Shown here in pieces: positions 63,019-64,000 of a stretch of 64,000 nucleotides of DNA. The DNA is taken from NCBI GenBank assembly GCA_020061465.1, contig JAGUYG010000031.1, positions 1 through 64,000 on the forward strand, in the 5' to 3' direction. This DNA comes from Ignavibacteriales bacterium. GTDB taxonomy: Bacteria; Bacteroidota; Ignavibacteria; Ignavibacteriales; Ignavibacteriaceae. The position numbers and the translations under genes are program-made. Numbering within the stretch: position 1 is the stretch's first letter; the number at the start of each line of letters is the position of its first letter. A model generated the notes under the pieces. It searched no databases. It saw nothing but the letters and a program-made list of their open reading frames with translations, and was not told the origin of the DNA.

Positions 63019-63747
63019 ATGAATATAATTTTTGGACGGAAGCCTGTACTTGAAGCAATTAATGCAGGTGAGGAACTTGAACAAATATATATTCTTTACG
63101 GACAAAAGGGTTTCATAATTACTGCTATCCGGGTTGCCGCTAAAAAAAGGGGAATAAAGTGTACTGAAATTCCTGAGGAAAGATTTTACTCTTATTCTAA
63201 AGATTCAGTATCGCAAGGGGTTATTGCAATTAAGGCTGAATATAAATTTACACCTCTCCAAATCATTATTGATTCGGCAAAGAAATCAAGATACCCATTA
63301 CTCCTGGTTCTCGATTCAATTCAGGATACTCATAACCTTGGAGCTATACTGCGTACGGCGGAGTGTTCTGGAGTTGACGGAATAATTTTAACAAAGCATA
63401 GCAGTGCACCTATAAATCAAACGGTATTTAAAACTTCTGCAGGTGCGGTTGGGTATTTAAAAATTTGTCCTGTAAATAATCTGGCAAATACTCTAGAAGA
63501 ATTAAAGCAGAGCGGCTTTTGGACATTCGGGTCGTCTTTACAGAACGCCAAAAATTATACCGAGGTCGACTATAAATTACCTTTAGCGTTAGTGCTTGGT
63601 AACGAAGAAAAGGGTATTCGTAAGCTAACCGCAGATAAATGTGATTTTCTAATCAAAGTACCGATGAAAGGGGAAATTCAATCGCTAAACGTTTCGGTTG
63701 CCGCCGGCATTATTCTCTTTGAAATTTTAAGGCAGAGGACATTGTAG
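63019..63747 (+). CDS. rlmB: 23S rRNA 2'-O-methyltransferase RlmB (SpoU family)
   Basis: TrmH/SpoU-type methyltransferase, 242 residues, expected to methylate G2251 of 23S rRNA. The N-terminal substrate-binding domain starts FGRKPVLEAINAG; the knotted SAM domain has LDSIQDTHNLGAILRTAECSG (motif 1), LVLGNEEKGIR (motif 2) and SLNVSVAAGIILFE (motif 3). The order and length fit RlmB. It ends 253 bp before the window end. Confidence 0.92.
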   Translation: MNIIFGRKPVLEAINAGEELEQIYILYGQKGFIITAIRVAAKKRGIKCTEIPEERFYSYSKDSVSQGVIAIKAEYKFTPLQIIIDSAKKSRYPLLLVLDSIQDTHNLGAILRTAECSGVDGIILTKHSSAPINQTVFKTSAGAVGYLKICPVNNLANTLEELKQSGFWTFGSSLQNAKNYTEVDYKLPLALVLGNEEKGIRKLTADKCDFLIKVPMKGEIQSLNVSVAAGIILFEILRQRTL

Positions 63748-63766
63748 GTCGAAACTCTGTTTCGAC
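63748..63766 (+). terminator. Hairpin after rlmB
   Basis: GTCGAAAC (63748-63755) and GTTTCGAC (63759-63766) form a perfect 8-bp stem with loop TCT, one base after the rlmB stop. No T-run, so possibly a repeat-derived 3' structure. Confidence 0.4.
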
Positions 63767-63910
63767 AACCAAACCTTTACAAATACCCATTATTGAAAAG
63801 CCAAAAAATAACCAGCAGTTGGCGGTCTGCGATTATCAATCCGCGATGGGCATAAAGCAAAATTTACAAAAGCAGATATCACTTGAAAACAACAGAGAGT
63901 TGACACACCC

Positions 63911-63993
63911 CTCCGTCTTGGCTCTGCCAAGCCGAGACAGGTCGCCCCTCTTTCGAAGAATCCTTTGGACGAGAGTGGACTCCTCGCTTTTTT
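63911..63993. repeat. Intergenic repeat block at the window end
   Basis: CTTGGC-TCT-GCCAAG (63917-63931) is a perfect hairpin; TCCTTTGGAC (63961-63970) is the inverse of the 10-mer at 51-60; CGAG (63970-63973) and CTCG (63983-63986) precede a T-run at 63988-63993, terminator-like but incomplete at the window edge. Confidence 0.45.
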
Positions 63994-64000
63994 GTTTTGT

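Noticed and set aside
1-64000. CRISPR arrays, prophage or insertion sequence genes
   Set aside because: No regularly spaced repeats, transposase, integrase or phage structural genes were seen in the translated frames.

Overview
The window is an AT-rich chromosomal segment from a bacterium of the Bacteroidota/Chlorobiota side of the tree, most likely an Ignavibacteria (Melioribacter- or Ignavibacterium-like) organism. The grounds are the type IX secretion sorting domain of the Ignavibacteria style at the end of a secreted protein (6408-9308, motif NYPNPFNPETKI), signal-peptide outer-membrane barrels, and a housekeeping set typical of a Gram-negative cell (lnt, lgt, era, ispF, hisS, purL). This placement is inference from gene content; no rRNA or tRNA gene is visible.

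Region by region. 1-361: a palindromic intergenic repeat. 362-16171: housekeeping and small-operon genes (kinase-like protein, MBL hydrolase, Rieske ferredoxin with queG, trxB, an ECF sigma/anti-sigma pair, a secreted metalloprotease with a sorting domain, era, ispF, lnt, threonine aldolase). 16252-26787: a fatty-acid degradation cluster (acyl-CoA synthetase, FadN-like multifunctional enzyme, thiolase, acyl-CoA dehydrogenase, dienoyl-CoA reductase-like SDR, thioesterase) divergent from a ScfR-like HTH regulator. 26950-33677: mixed genes, including a HEPN/MNT pair, purL and a BrkB-family membrane protein. 33884-53420: a respiratory nitrogen island. 53785-56898: an uptake locus behind a structured leader RNA with an intrinsic terminator. 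57578-63747: TPR protein, large Rossmann protein, ptsN, hisS, lgt, rlmB.

The nitrogen island reads as one physiological unit. Periplasmic nitrate reductase (outer-membrane barrel, tetraheme NapM-like cytochrome, NapA, NapD, NapG, NapH) makes nitrite; NrfHA reduces nitrite to ammonium. A Rieske/cytochrome b6-type/octaheme cytochrome operon may link quinol oxidation to nitrogen-oxide chemistry. An Rrf2 repressor with three Cys ligands, a NapH/NosR-like ferredoxin protein, RIC (di-iron Fe-S repair) and a hemerythrin-like protein look like the nitric-oxide defence arm. A PAS histidine kinase and an NtrC-type sigma-54 activator sit in the middle.

The strongest new observations are regulatory. (1) Three matching sigma-54 type -24/-12 elements lie upstream of the Rieske operon, the kinase/activator operon and the nap operon, and two of them have the same TGACG-N6-CGT(C/A)A upstream palindrome 80-90 bp further up: a self-contained predicted regulon. 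(2) The Rrf2 gene and the next gene carry near-identical operators overlapping their start codons in the same geometry. (3) A multi-hairpin leader with a terminator 13 bp before the start codon of 53785 looks like a riboswitch or attenuator controlling an undescribed membrane protein/TonB receptor operon, whose first protein has a paralog at the end of the octaheme cytochrome operon.
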